DNA from: Actinomycetota bacterium
Lineage (GTDB): Bacteria; Actinomycetota; Acidimicrobiia; Acidimicrobiales; JAJPHE01
NCBI GenBank assembly: GCA_027315345.1
Contig: DAHUYE010000090.1
Location: 48,241 to 112,240, forward strand
DNA: 64,000 nt
Reading direction: 5' to 3'
Below the pieces are notes generated by a model. The model did no database searches and had not been told where the DNA came from. It saw only the letters and a list, made by a program, of their open reading frames with translations. This document shows positions 51,867 to 61,259 of this stretch, piece after piece. The stretch's first letter is position 1, and each line of letters begins with the position of its first letter. The position numbers were made by a program, and so were the translations under genes.

Positions 51867-51898
51867 CCCCGTCGGCGGCGCCCGGGCCGGCGGGGCTA
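51864..51898. terminator. Hairpin built from two stop codons (tldE / acyl-CoA dehydrogenase)
   Basis: Arms 51864-51875 and 51887-51898 pair over 12 bp, with one G-U wobble, around an 11-nt loop. The arms begin with TAG on each strand: 51864-51866 is the tldE stop and the complement of 51896-51898 is the stop of the convergent acyl-CoA dehydrogenase gene. There is no U-run. It is probably a bidirectional terminator. Confidence 0.65.
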
Positions 51899-53197
51899 CA
51901 GGTTGGCGCTGGCCTCCTCCAGCAGCTCGGCAAAGCGAGCCTCGGCGGCGGCCCGGCGGGTCGGCACATGCTCGGTGGGCACATCGACCGGCTTGTACTG
52001 CTTGAGGACCTGACGGGCCACGGTCACCTTGTGCACCTCATCGGGCCCGTCATAGATGCGGGCGGCCCGGGCGGCCCGGTACATGTGCTCGAGAGGCAGG
52101 TCGGTGGAGAACCCCAGTGACCCGTGGGCCTGGATGGCCCGGTCGATGACGTTGTAGAGCACCTGGGCACCCCAGAACTTGATCATGGCGATCTCGACCC
52201 GGGCGGCCGGGGCGCCGACCTGATCGATCTTCCAGGCGGCGTAGAGGGTCATGAGCCGGGCGGCGGTCATCTCGGCCATGGACTCGGCCACCCAGTTCTG
52301 GACCGTCTGCTTCTCGGCCAGGGTGGACCCGTGCACGTAGCGCGACACCGAGCGCTCGCAGAGCATGTCGAAGGCCCGCCGGGACTGGCCCAGCCAGCGC
52401 ATGGCGTGATGGATGCGGCCCGGCCCCAACCGCTTCTGGGCCAGCAGGAAGCCCTCACCCTCGTTTCCGATCAGGTTCTCATAGGGCACCCGGACGTCCT
52501 CGTAGAGGATCTCCGAGTGGCCCCCGGGAGCCCCGGTCCGCTCGAAGGGATGCTCCATGGTCGGGATGTCCCGCAGGATGTTGACCCCGGGCGTGTTGGT
52601 GGGGACCACGATCATCGACGTGCCCTGGTAGGCGTGGACGTCGGGGTTGGTCACCGCCATGACGATGAGAATGTCGGCCACCGAGCCGTTGGAGGTGAAC
52701 CACTTGTGGCCGTTGATGACCCATTCGTCACCGTCCCGGATGGCCCGGGTACTGATGAGGGTCGGATCGGCGCCGGCACCCGGTTCGGTCATGGAGAAGG
52801 CGCTGCGGATCCTGCTGTCGAGCAGGGGCTGGAGCCAACGCTCCCGCTGCCAGGCCTTGGACGGGTTCATCTCGATGCCCACGGCGATGATCTCGGCGTT
52901 GCCGGAATCCGGGGCGTTGTTCCCGAACACGAAGGGGGCCAGACTGCACTGGCCCAGGATCTCGTGCATCAGGCCGAGCTTGACCTGGCCGAACCCACCG
53001 CCTCCCATCTCGGGCGGGAGATGGGAGGCCCACAGGCCCTGGGCCTTGACCTGCTCCTGGAGGGGCCGGACGATCTTGAGGGTGGTGGCGTTGTCCAGTT
53101 CGAGGGTCTCGAGCGGGATGATCTCATCCCGCACGAAGTTGCGCATCCACTCCAGCTTCGCTTCGAACTCCGGTTCGGTCGAGAAGTCCCAGGCCAC
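51896..53197 (-). CDS. Acyl-CoA dehydrogenase (ACAD10/11-like)
   Basis: FAD-dependent acyl-CoA dehydrogenase of 433 residues. Motifs are RIRSAFSMTEPGAGADPTLIS, DEWVINGHKWFTSNGSVADI, EILYEDVRVPYENLIGNEGEGF, RLGPGRIHHAMRWLGQSRRA, and a C-terminal QAHGSLGFSTDLPLEHMYRAARA and YDGPDEVHKVTVARQVL, where the Asp/Glu after YDGP is in the usual place. GRIHHAMRWLG is typical of the ACAD10/11 and related long-chain or branched-chain type. GTG 53197 follows GGAGGGG. It is the last gene of a minus-strand stretch after the ABC exporter; own promoter not evident. Confidence 0.92.
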   Translation of the reverse strand: MAWDFSTEPEFEAKLEWMRNFVRDEIIPLETLELDNATTLKIVRPLQEQVKAQGLWASHLPPEMGGGGFGQVKLGLMHEILGQCSLAPFVFGNNAPDSGNAEIIAVGIEMNPSKAWQRERWLQPLLDSRIRSAFSMTEPGAGADPTLISTRAIRDGDEWVINGHKWFTSNGSVADILIVMAVTNPDVHAYQGTSMIVVPTNTPGVNILRDIPTMEHPFERTGAPGGHSEILYEDVRVPYENLIGNEGEGFLLAQKRLGPGRIHHAMRWLGQSRRAFDMLCERSVSRYVHGSTLAEKQTVQNWVAESMAEMTAARLMTLYAAWKIDQVGAPAARVEIAMIKFWGAQVLYNVIDRAIQAHGSLGFSTDLPLEHMYRAARAARIYDGPDEVHKVTVARQVLKQYKPVDVPTEHVPTRRAAAEARFAELLEEASANL

Positions 53198-53254
53198 AGC
53201 CCCTCCTAGGGATCGGTCGGCCCGCCGACACCCGGCGGCCCGTCGGATCCGAAC

Positions 53255-54106
53255 CTACTTGAGGATGAGCCGCTCGAGCCTCCGGGAGGCCACCATCAGC
53301 CCCGCCACCGACATGACCAGCAGGTACAGGCAGTGGCCGGCCATCGACCAGGTCGGAGACCCCAGGTCCAAGCCCCGGATCACGGCCACGCCCTGGTACA
53401 GGGGCGTGGCCAACACCAGCTCCCGCAGCCCGGAGGGGTATACCGACAGGGGGTAGAAGGTGCCCGAGAAGAGGAACATCGGCATGAGGGCCAGGGTCAC
53501 GAAGTCGAAGTCCTGCCAGGACCGCATATAGGTGGCCGTGGCCATGGCCACGGCGGCAAAGCCGAATCCCTCCAGCAGGGAGACCGGCACGGCCAGGGCG
53601 GCCCAGGGCGAGTGGACCAGGCCCATGCCCGCCATGACCACCAGGAAGACACAGGAGTAGATCCCTCCCCGCAGGACGGCCCAGGAGATCTCGCCCAGGG
53701 CGACGTCCCCGCTGTCCATGGGCGTGGCCAGAACGGCGTCGTAGACCTTGGCGAACTTGAGTTTGAAGAACACGCCGAAGGTGGCGTCCATGACCGCCCC
53801 GTTCATGGACGAGACCGCCATCAGGGCCGGGGCCACGAAGGCGGTGTAGGAGATCAGATGGCCACCGGGCCCCGCCACCGGCCCGGCCAGCTTGCTGATC
53901 CCCACCGAGATGGACAACAGGTAGAACAGCGGCTCGAAGAATCCGGAGACGAAGATGACCCACATCCGGAAATAGACCCGGCCGTTGCGCTCCACCAGCC
54001 GCATGGCCCGGCGCGAACCCAGGGACCAGGTGGGCGTGATACGCAGGCCGGCGGCGGCCCCCGCCGCTCCGTCCGCAGCCCGGTCGAGCACGGTGGGCGT
54101 GCTCAT
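53255..54106 (-). CDS. ABC-2 type transporter permease
   Basis: Integral membrane protein of 283 residues with about six transmembrane segments, typical of ABC-2 exporters. Signatures: VYFRMWVIFVSGFFEPLFYLL, APALMAVSSMNGAVMDATFG, KVYDAVLATPMDSGDVALGE, and the C-terminal PMFLFSGTFYPLSVYPSGLREL with VLATPLYQGVAVIRG, the conserved ABC-2 signature. ATG 54106 overlaps the preceding permease by 4 bp (ATGA). The two permeases are homologous and may form a heterodimer (NodJ/DrrB-like). The exported compound is unknown. Confidence 0.88.
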   Translation of the reverse strand: MSTPTVLDRAADGAAGAAAGLRITPTWSLGSRRAMRLVERNGRVYFRMWVIFVSGFFEPLFYLLSISVGISKLAGPVAGPGGHLISYTAFVAPALMAVSSMNGAVMDATFGVFFKLKFAKVYDAVLATPMDSGDVALGEISWAVLRGGIYSCVFLVVMAGMGLVHSPWAALAVPVSLLEGFGFAAVAMATATYMRSWQDFDFVTLALMPMFLFSGTFYPLSVYPSGLRELVLATPLYQGVAVIRGLDLGSPTWSMAGHCLYLLVMSVAGLMVASRRLERLILK

Positions 54107-54918
54107 GCCGCCAGCCGTCGGGAGAAGGTGCGCCGGGCCACCAGGGTGGCCACGGCAATGAAGGCCAGGAGGTAGCCGACGTGGCCCAGGCTGGACGCCC
54201 AGGAGGCGTCGCCCAGCGACAGCGACCGGCACAAAACCACTCCGTGCCAGAGAGGAGTGGCGTAGGCCAGCGGCCGGAGCCAGGCCGGCAGCTGGGTGAC
54301 GGGGAAGAAGGTCCCGGAGAAGAGGAACATCGGCATGACCACGAAGCGGATGACGCCGATGAGCGCCTGGTCCGACTCCCGGGTGGCGGTGAAGGCGGCG
54401 GCCGGCACGGCCATGGACATACCGGTCAGCACCGCCACCGGGACGGCGGCCAGCACCTCGGCCGAGCGGGGGGCGCCAAAGGCGAACATGGCGACCAGGA
54501 AGATGGACGAGACCATGGCCACCCGGGTGGCCATCCACAGGAGGTGGGCGTAGAGGACCTCGGTCACGGTTATCGGCGTGGCCAACATGGCCTGGTAGAA
54601 CTTGATCCACTTGATGCCGGCCATCACGGGGAACATGCCCTCGATGGCGGCCATCTGCATGGCCGAGGCAGCCAGCAGCCCGGGGGCGATGAAGTCGAGA
54701 TAACTGACTCCGCCCAGCTGGTGGGCAGAAGAGCCGTGGTGGTTGACCAGGGTGCCCAGACCCACCCCCATGGCCGCCATGAACAGGGTAGGGGTGAGGA
54801 ACCCGGAGGCGATCGAAGCCCGCCAGGTTCGCCTGTAGATGTGGGTCCAGTACAGATACGACCGCCAGATGCGGTGGGCGGACTCCTGGGTCGGGCGGCG
54901 GGCCGGGGCGGTGATCAT
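54103..54918 (-). CDS. ABC-2 type transporter permease
   Basis: Second membrane subunit, 271 residues, about six transmembrane segments. It shares the pattern of its neighbour: GFLTPTLFMAAMGVGLGTL, APGLLAASAMQMAAIEG, KFYQAMLATPITVTEVLYAH, PMFLFSGTFFPVTQLPAWLRPL and YATPLWHGVVL. It overlaps the ATPase gene by a single base (TGATG) and the next permease by four, so all three are translationally coupled. It is likely to pair with the other permease; a duplicated-permease ABC-2 exporter of the NodI/NodJ or daunorubicin-resistance type. Confidence 0.88.
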   Translation of the reverse strand: MITAPARRPTQESAHRIWRSYLYWTHIYRRTWRASIASGFLTPTLFMAAMGVGLGTLVNHHGSSAHQLGGVSYLDFIAPGLLAASAMQMAAIEGMFPVMAGIKWIKFYQAMLATPITVTEVLYAHLLWMATRVAMVSSIFLVAMFAFGAPRSAEVLAAVPVAVLTGMSMAVPAAAFTATRESDQALIGVIRFVVMPMFLFSGTFFPVTQLPAWLRPLAYATPLWHGVVLCRSLSLGDASWASSLGHVGYLLAFIAVATLVARRTFSRRLAA

Positions 54919-55850
54919 CAGTCCACCAGGGTGCGGCCGGTCAGGCGGAGGAAGACGTCCTCCAAACTGGAGCGGCGAACGAAGGAGGCCACCGGATCCA
55001 ACCCCCGGTCTGCCACGGACTTGGCTGCCGACTCACCGTCATCGGTGTAGACGAGCAGACGGTCGGGCAGCGTCTCGATCCGCTCCCCCAGCCCGGCCAG
55101 CTGGGCGGCCAGCGGGGCATGGTCGTCAACCCGGAAGCGCAGCTCGAGCACCTCCCGGGTCGAGTACCGGGTGATCAGCTCCCGGGGCGATCCCTCGGCG
55201 GCTATGCGGCCCTTGTCCATCACCACCAACCGGTCACAGAGCTGTTCGGCTTCGTCCATGTAGTGAGTCGTGATGATGAGAGTCACGCCCTGCTGCTTGA
55301 GCCGGTAGAGCCGGTCCCAGAGCAGATGACGGGCCTGCGGATCGAGCCCGGTGGTGGGCTCGTCCAGCAACAGCAGTTCCGGCTCGCTGATGAGGGAGCG
55401 GGCAATGGTGAGGCGGCGCTTCAGGCCGCCCGACAGGGGATCGACCTTGTCATTGGCCCGGTCGGTCAACTGGGCGAAGTCCAGGAGACGGCGGGCCCGC
55501 TCCCGGATGACCTTGCGGGGAAGATCGAAGTAGCGGCCGTAGACCAGGAGGTTGTCCAGTACGGTCATCTCCAGGTCCAGGGTGTCCTCCTGGGGCACCA
55601 GGCCTATCCGGCGGCGGATGTTCGGCCCGTCGGTGATCGGGTCCATCCCCAGGATGCGCAGTGTCCCCGAGCTGACCGGGGACATGCAGGCGATCATCCG
55701 CATGGTCGAGGTCTTCCCGGCTCCGTTGGGCCCGAGAAAGCCGAAGGCTTCGCCCGGGGCGACGTCGAAGTCGATGCCGTCCACTGCCACGAAAGAGCCG
55801 AAGCGCTTGGTCAGGGCGCGCGCCTGGATAAGGGGAGATTCGGGGAACAA
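54918..55850 (-). CDS. ABC transporter ATP-binding protein (NodI/DrrA-like)
   Basis: ATPase of an exporter, 310 residues. Walker [18 protein letters not shown]-loop GLVPQEDTLDLEMTVLDNL, signature PLSGGLKRRLTIARSL, Walker [16 protein letters not shown] and H-loop LIITTHYMDEAEQLCDRL are all intact. VPQEDTLDLEMTV and YMDEAEQLCDRLVVMDKG are typical of the NodI/DrrA export group. The start is TTG 55850, with TACAGT 8 nt upstream. The gene is 34 bp after dnaE2 on the same strand, so some read-through from the SOS promoter is possible. Substrate unknown. Confidence 0.9.
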   Translation of the reverse strand: MFPESPLIQARALTKRFGSFVAVDGIDFDVAPGEAFGFLGPNGAGKTSTMRMIACMSPVSSGTLRILGMDPITDGPNIRRRIGLVPQEDTLDLEMTVLDNLLVYGRYFDLPRKVIRERARRLLDFAQLTDRANDKVDPLSGGLKRRLTIARSLISEPELLLLDEPTTGLDPQARHLLWDRLYRLKQQGVTLIITTHYMDEAEQLCDRLVVMDKGRIAAEGSPRELITRYSTREVLELRFRVDDHAPLAAQLAGLGERIETLPDRLLVYTDDGESAAKSVADRGLDPVASFVRRSSLEDVFLRLTGRTLVD

Positions 55851-55884
55851 GGCTTTCGACTGTAATGAGGGCAGCCGTTGGGGA

Positions 55885-58800
55885 CTAACGAAAATCCCGG
55901 GACGGGGCGGCGGCGGTGGCGATGTCCAGGGCCTCTATGCGCCTCACCACCAGGGCGATGGCTCCCTCGTTGCGCTCCAGGTCGGCCCGGATGAGCAGGG
56001 CCGGGGCCGTCCTGGCCACCTTACGGAAGCGGGCCCAGACCCCGACCGAACAGATGGCGTTGACCATCCCGGTCTCGTCCTCCAGGTTCAAGAAGATGGT
56101 CCCCCCGGCCGTGGCCGGGCGTTGGCGGTGGGTCACCACCCCTCCGAAGGTGACCTTGGCCCCGTCGGGCAGGCCGGCCAGGGAGGCGGCCGGAACCGCC
56201 CCCACCTTGTCCAGGTGCTCACGGGCGAACTGGGTCACCGACCAGCGGGTGGACAAGCCCGTGGACCAAAGGTCGGCGGCCGCCTCCTCGATGTCGGTCA
56301 TGGGGGCCAGCCGGGGCGCCCGGCCGCCCGACACGATGCCGGGCAACTTCCCCGGCCCGGACCGGGACAGGGCCCCGGCCGCCCACAGCGCCTCCCGCCG
56401 CTCCAGACCGAATCCCCCCAGCGCCCCGGCCGTGGCCAGGGCCTCCAGCTGAGGTTCGGATAGGCCGGCCCGGTGGGCCAGGTCTTCGGGGCTGGCATAA
56501 GGGCGCCCCGACGCCACTTCCTTGGCCTTGTCCTCCCCCAGATTGCGGACATAGGACAGCCCCAGCCTCACGGCAGGCTCACTCCCCTCCAGGGTGCACT
56601 TCCAGTCGCTGGCGTTGACGTCGGGGGCCAGGACGGTCACCCGGTGGCGGCGGGCATCGGCCACCAGGGTCTGGGGCGACCAGAAGCCCATGGGCTGGGC
56701 GTTGAGCAGGCCGGCGTAGAAGGCGGCCGGATAATGCAGCTTGAGCCAGGCGCTGGAGTAGACGAGGTAGGCGAAGGACACCGAATGGCTCTCGGGGAAG
56801 CCGAAGTTGGCGAAGGCGGCCAGCTGGGACCAGATGGCGTCGGCCACCTCCCCCACCACCCCCCGCTCGGCCATGCCCGCGTAGAGACGGGCCTTGAGGG
56901 CCTCCATACGCTGGGCGGATCGCTTGGATCCCATGGCCTGGCGTAGCTGATCGGCCTCCGAGGCGCTGAAGCCGGCCACGTCGATGGCCATCTGCATGAG
57001 CTGCTCCTGGAAGAGCGGCACCCCGAGGGTCTTGGCCAGGCTGCGCTCCAGCAACGGGTGGAGGTAGGTCACCTTCTCCTGTCCGTTGCGCCGGCGAATG
57101 TAGGGATGGACCGATCCCCCCTGAATCGGGCCGGGCCGGATGAGGGCCACCTCCACCACCAGGTCGTAGAAGGTCCGGGGCTTGAGCCGGGGCAAGGTGG
57201 CCATCTGGGCCCGGCTCTCGACCTGGAACACCCCCACCGAATCGGCCCGGCACAACATCTCATAGACGGCTTCTTCCTGATCCAGCTGGCCCAGATCGAG
57301 GGTGATCCCGTAACGGGCCTCGACCATGCCGACGGCTTCGTGCAGAGCCGAGAGCATCTGCAGGCCGAGCAGGTCGAACTTCACCAGGCCGACGGCGGCG
57401 CAGTCGTCCTTGTCCCACTGCAACACGGAGCGGTTGGGCATCCTCGCCCACTCCACCGGGCACACCTCCACCACCGGCCGGTCACAGATCACCATGCCGC
57501 CAGAATGGATGCCGAGGTGGCGGGGGAAGCCCTGGATCTCCTTGGCCAGATCCATCACCGGTTCGGGCACGTCGGTCTCGGCCGGGCCGGGCATACCCGA
57601 CCACATGTCCATCTGCTTGGACCAGGCATCGAGTTGTCCGGGGGGATAGCCCAGGGCCCGGCCCATGTCCCGCACCGCCGAACGGGGCCGGTAGGTGATG
57701 ACGTTGGCCACCTGGGCGGCCCGCTCCCGCCCGTAGCGGTTGTACACGTACTGGATGGCCTCCTCCCGCCGGCCGGCCTCGATGTCCACATCGATGTCGG
57801 GGGGCCCGTCCCTCTCCGGCGAAAGGAACCTCTCGAACAACAGCCCCAGCTTCACCGCATCGGCGGCGGTGATGCCCAGGGCGAAGCACACCGCCGAGTT
57901 GGCCGCCGACCCTCTCCCCTGACAGAAGATGTCGCTCCTCCTGCAGAACTGCACGATGTCCCACACCACCAGGAAATAGCCGGGGAAACCGAGCCTTTCG
58001 ATGACCTCCAACTCGTGGTCGATCTGCCTCCACGCCCCGTGAACCTCTTCCGAACCCCTCGGGCCGTAGCGCTGCGTCGCTCCCTCGTAGGTGAGCAGGC
58101 GGAGGTAGTCCATCTCGCTGATGCCATCCGGTGTCGGCCAGTCGGGCAGCCTGGGCGCCACCAGCTTCAGGTCAAAGGAGCAGGCGTCGGCCACCTCGGC
58201 CGCCCTTTCCACCACGCCGGGGTAGCGCCGCATCCGCCTGGCCTGATCGGCGCCCGAGCGCAGGCAGGCCCCGGTGGAGGCGGGCAGCCAGCCGTCCATC
58301 TCGTCCAGGCTGCGCCGGGCCCGGACCGCGGCCATGGCGGCGGCCAGGCGGGCCCGGTCGGGCGTGGCGTAATGGACGTTGTTGGTGGCCACCATCTCCA
58401 ATTGACGCCGGCCGGCCAGCTGGACGAGGGCATCGTTGCGGGCCGAATCCAACGGGTCCCCGTGGTCCCACAGTTCGACCAGCACGTTGGTGGGGCCGAA
58501 CACGTCCACCAGGCGGTCCAACTCACGGCCGGCGGCGGCCGGACCCTCCTCGACCAGGGCACGCGGCACCGCCCCCTTCCGGCAACCGGTGAGCACCATC
58601 CAGTGTCCGCCGTGGTGGGAACCCAACAGATCCAGGTCGGCCAGGGGCCGGCCCTTCTCCCCTCCTCTCATCTGAGCCTCGGTGATGGTGCGGGACAGCC
58701 GGGCGTAGCCCTCCGGGCCTTTGGCCAGGAGCAGCACGTGACTGCCCTCCGGATCGGCCAACGCCGTGGTGTGGCTGGACCGGGACAGGCCCAATGTGAG

Positions 58801-59148
58801 CTCGGCGCCGAAGACGGTGGGCAGTCCGGCCGCCCGGGCCGCCTCGGAGAAGCGGACCACCCCGGCCAGGTTGTCATGGTCGGTTACGGCCAGGGCCGAG
58901 AGACCCAGCTCCACTGCCCGGTCCACCAGCTCATCGGGATGCGACGCCCCGTCCAGAAAGCTGAAGTTGGAGTGGCAGTGAAGCTCAGCGTATTGGGTGT
59001 GAGGGTGACGGGTTGTGCTCTCGCGCCGGGCGCCTGAGTCCCGTCCGCGGCGTCTGGCGTAGACGGCCAGGGGTTCGGGACTGGTGCTGGTGCCCCCCAA
59101 GCGGCTCTCCAGCTCCTTCCAGGGAACCGGTGGATTCCTCCAACCCAT
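55885..59148 (-). CDS. dnaE2: Error-prone DNA polymerase DnaE2
   Basis: C-family translesion polymerase of 1087 residues acting with ImuA' and ImuB in SOS mutagenesis. The N-terminal PHP domain begins AELHCHSNFSFLDGASHPDEL and ALAVTDHDNLAGVVRF. The polymerase catalytic site is DGPPDIDVDIEAGRRE (near residue 451), with CQGRGSAANSAVCFALGI before it, then HLGIHSGGMVICDRPV, FKFDLLGLQML-like VKFDLLGLQML, and VPLFQEQLMQMAIDVAGF. A C-terminal OB domain (KVTFGGVVTHRQRPATAGGTIF) closes it. The start GWRNPPVPWKELESRL is typical of the family. A LexA box lies 15 nt upstream. Confidence 0.96.
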   Translation of the reverse strand: MGWRNPPVPWKELESRLGGTSTSPEPLAVYARRRGRDSGARRESTTRHPHTQYAELHCHSNFSFLDGASHPDELVDRAVELGLSALAVTDHDNLAGVVRFSEAARAAGLPTVFGAELTLGLSRSSHTTALADPEGSHVLLLAKGPEGYARLSRTITEAQMRGGEKGRPLADLDLLGSHHGGHWMVLTGCRKGAVPRALVEEGPAAAGRELDRLVDVFGPTNVLVELWDHGDPLDSARNDALVQLAGRRQLEMVATNNVHYATPDRARLAAAMAAVRARRSLDEMDGWLPASTGACLRSGADQARRMRRYPGVVERAAEVADACSFDLKLVAPRLPDWPTPDGISEMDYLRLLTYEGATQRYGPRGSEEVHGAWRQIDHELEVIERLGFPGYFLVVWDIVQFCRRSDIFCQGRGSAANSAVCFALGITAADAVKLGLLFERFLSPERDGPPDIDVDIEAGRREEAIQYVYNRYGRERAAQVANVITYRPRSAVRDMGRALGYPPGQLDAWSKQMDMWSGMPGPAETDVPEPVMDLAKEIQGFPRHLGIHSGGMVICDRPVVEVCPVEWARMPNRSVLQWDKDDCAAVGLVKFDLLGLQMLSALHEAVGMVEARYGITLDLGQLDQEEAVYEMLCRADSVGVFQVESRAQMATLPRLKPRTFYDLVVEVALIRPGPIQGGSVHPYIRRRNGQEKVTYLHPLLERSLAKTLGVPLFQEQLMQMAIDVAGFSASEADQLRQAMGSKRSAQRMEALKARLYAGMAERGVVGEVADAIWSQLAAFANFGFPESHSVSFAYLVYSSAWLKLHYPAAFYAGLLNAQPMGFWSPQTLVADARRHRVTVLAPDVNASDWKCTLEGSEPAVRLGLSYVRNLGEDKAKEVASGRPYASPEDLAHRAGLSEPQLEALATAGALGGFGLERREALWAAGALSRSGPGKLPGIVSGGRAPRLAPMTDIEEAAADLWSTGLSTRWSVTQFAREHLDKVGAVPAASLAGLPDGAKVTFGGVVTHRQRPATAGGTIFLNLEDETGMVNAICSVGVWARFRKVARTAPALLIRADLERNEGAIALVVRRIEALDIATAAAPSRDFR

Positions 59149-59162
59149 CGTGCGAACATATA

Positions 59163-59176
59163 CGAACAGTTGTTCG
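59163..59176 (-). promoter_or_regulatory. LexA (SOS) box of dnaE2
   Basis: CGAACAGTTGTTCG fits the actinobacterial SOS box CGAAC-N4-GTTCG. On the minus strand it is followed by TATGTT (59155-59160), a -10 hexamer 6 nt before the ATG. A further CGAAC half-site (59153-59157) overlaps the -10. LexA binding would block RNA polymerase directly. Confidence 0.85.
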
Positions 59177-59252
59177 TGTGCTAGTTGATGCGGATAAGAG
59201 CAATGACAACCCCAGGCAGGACTAACCCGGGCCGGCGGGGAACTGGAAGACC

Positions 59253-60809
59253 ATGGTCCGCGGCGTTCTCCTGACGGCCGCGGCCGGTCTGACCGCCCTG
59301 GGGATCATGGCGGTGCCGGCTCCGGCCCGCGCCTCGGCAGGACCGGCACCGGGCAGCCCGGCCTACCTGGCCCGGGACGCCGCCAACATCGAGAACGCCT
59401 TCGGGCGCGACCTCGGCCCGGGCGGGGAGTTCACCAGCCCGGCCTACTTGTCCGGCCTGCCCCCGGCCATGGCCCAGACCTGGCTGGCCCAGATGTCCTA
59501 CCAGGCCGCCCACCCGGCCGATCCCTCCCTGACCGGGGGGAACCTGGTGCCGGGCTGGAACGCCGGTAACCCGGATCGGTCCGATTGGGCCGGGACCCGG
59601 GGCCGGGAGCTGGCCATCCACTTCGCCGCCGCCGACGGAGCCGTCCTGTCCGGGCATCTCTTCGCCCCGCTGGCCCACGCCCGGGATCCGTACACCCACC
59701 TGCCCATCGCCTACCCGCTGCCGGGAGTGGTGATCACGACGGGGTCCATCCAGGCCTCGGCCGGCGTCTACAGCTGGCTGGCCGAGGATCTGGCCGAGCG
59801 GGGCTATCTGGTTCTGACCTTCGACGTGCAGGGCCAGGGCACCAGCGAGACCTTCCCCCACCAGGGCCCGGACGCCGGCCTGCCCGGCTGCGGCTCCTCT
59901 GCGACCACCGGCCAGGCCACCGCCTGTGCCGGCGTGCCCTCCGAGCAGCAGATGAACTTCGATGAGGACACCGAGGACGCCATCACCTTCCTCCTCTCCA
60001 GCCCGGCCCACCCGTATCCCAAGACGCCGACGGCAGCCCCGGTGGCGGCCTACAACCCGTGGTGGCAGTTCTTCGACCACAGCCCCGACCGCCACACCGT
60101 TACGCCCGGGCGCACCACCCGGGTCGCCCTGATCGGGCACTCGACCGGGGCCGTGACCACCTCCTACCTGCAGGGTGTCGACCCGCGCATCGAGGCGGCC
60201 GTGGCCCTGGACAAGATCACCGCCACCCCCGGCGCCATCAGCGACGACCAGGCCGAGCTCGGCTCCCTGCCGGGACCGGTCGTGCCCAAGGTGCCCATTC
60301 TCGGGATGCAGTCCGAGTACGGCTTCGAGCCCCAGCCCTACTGGGAGGCGAGCTGTTCGTCCTTCGAACCCTGCCCGGCGGCTCCGGGCGGCTCGGCCGC
60401 GCCCCCCGATCTGTCCCAGGCTCCCAACCCGCGCCGGGAGGAGCAGACCGGCTTCGACACCTGGGTGGCCCGCGGCGTCGACTCCATGCTCATCGTCCCC
60501 CGGGCCTCGACCCATCTCGACTACACCGATGAGCCCCCGATCCTGCCCGCCTCGGCCTGGGGACAGGCCATGGCCAGCTACTACACCCAGGCCTGGCTGG
60601 ACCAGTACCTCAAGCACGAGCCGGGCGCCGACCAGAGGCTGCTGGCCACCACGCTGGCCTATCTCCAGCCGGTGGGCGGAGACGTGTGGAAGCCCATCAC
60701 CATCAACCGCAACGCCGACCTTTCCTTCTACTTCTGCTCCGGCTACGACTTCCACATCGGAAGCCACCGGGCTCAGAACACCGACCTGGTCGGTGACGGC
60801 TGTAGCTGA
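59253..60809 (+). CDS. Secreted alpha/beta-hydrolase
   Basis: Exported esterase- or lipase-like protein of 518 residues. Signal peptide: GVLLTAAAGLTALGIMAVPA with cleavage near ARASA. The nucleophile elbow is ALIGHSTGAVTTSYL, matching GxSxG, after VVITTGSIQASAGVYSWLAED and YLVLTFDVQGQGTSET, which fit the core fold and oxyanion region. A His near the C-terminus (PRASTHLDYTDEP) could complete the triad. Several Cys residues (GLPGCGSS, ACAG, ASCSSFEPC) may form disulfides outside the cell. ATG 59253 follows an AGGCAGG/GGAAGA stretch. It sits between dnaE2 and the VapBC pair; no functional link to either is seen. Confidence 0.85.
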   Translation: MVRGVLLTAAAGLTALGIMAVPAPARASAGPAPGSPAYLARDAANIENAFGRDLGPGGEFTSPAYLSGLPPAMAQTWLAQMSYQAAHPADPSLTGGNLVPGWNAGNPDRSDWAGTRGRELAIHFAAADGAVLSGHLFAPLAHARDPYTHLPIAYPLPGVVITTGSIQASAGVYSWLAEDLAERGYLVLTFDVQGQGTSETFPHQGPDAGLPGCGSSATTGQATACAGVPSEQQMNFDEDTEDAITFLLSSPAHPYPKTPTAAPVAAYNPWWQFFDHSPDRHTVTPGRTTRVALIGHSTGAVTTSYLQGVDPRIEAAVALDKITATPGAISDDQAELGSLPGPVVPKVPILGMQSEYGFEPQPYWEASCSSFEPCPAAPGGSAAPPDLSQAPNPRREEQTGFDTWVARGVDSMLIVPRASTHLDYTDEPPILPASAWGQAMASYYTQAWLDQYLKHEPGADQRLLATTLAYLQPVGGDVWKPITINRNADLSFYFCSGYDFHIGSHRAQNTDLVGDGCS

Positions 60810-60884
60810 TCTCCCCCACTCCTAGTCTCCCCGGTAAACAGGATTGAGATCGAGATAAAGCTCTAATCGATGCACCGGCGTTGA

Positions 60885-61259
60885 TCAGCAGTCCACCACG
60901 GCGATAGCCGGGTCCAGACCCTCCAGGTCAGCCCGGTCAGAGCTGATAACGGTGGCCCCGTGGCGGCGAGCCGCCAGCACGACGGAGGCGTCGATCACGT
61001 CACTCGTGCCCGTCGCACCACAGAGCACCCCTGCCGCCCGGGCCGCTACATGGGTCAGCGGATCGACCACGACGTCCCTGGCGTTGAGCAGCCTCGCCAA
61101 CCTGACCTGGCGCCCGCCCCCTCGCCAAACTTGGCCCACCACGCCCGCGGGCACGATCACGGCGCGGTGATCCAGGCGCGCCACCTCGATGACAGCGGCG
61201 GTGGAACGATCGCCCCGCTCCACCGCTATCAGGGCTCCGGCGTCAAGGATGAGGCTCAA
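60885..61259 (-). CDS. PIN-domain toxin (VapC-like)
   Basis: Small ribonuclease-type toxin of 124 residues. The PIN-domain acidic residues are visible: LILDAGALIAVERGD at the start (first Asp, Glu near ALIAVERGD), GTSDVIDASVVLAARRHGATV and ISSDRADLEGLD near the end. The start overlaps the antitoxin stop by 4 bp, the classic order antitoxin then toxin. VapC toxins cleave tRNA or rRNA. It is embedded between dnaE2 and imuB on the same strand as both. Whether the pair is active cannot be told. Confidence 0.85.
   Translation of the reverse strand: MSLILDAGALIAVERGDRSTAAVIEVARLDHRAVIVPAGVVGQVWRGGGRQVRLARLLNARDVVVDPLTHVAARAAGVLCGATGTSDVIDASVVLAARRHGATVISSDRADLEGLDPAIAVVDC

Noticed and set aside
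57058-59037. A plus-strand frame of 659 codons opposite dnaE2
   Set aside because: It is antisense to conserved dnaE2 motifs, and its codon pattern is that of a GC-rich shadow frame.
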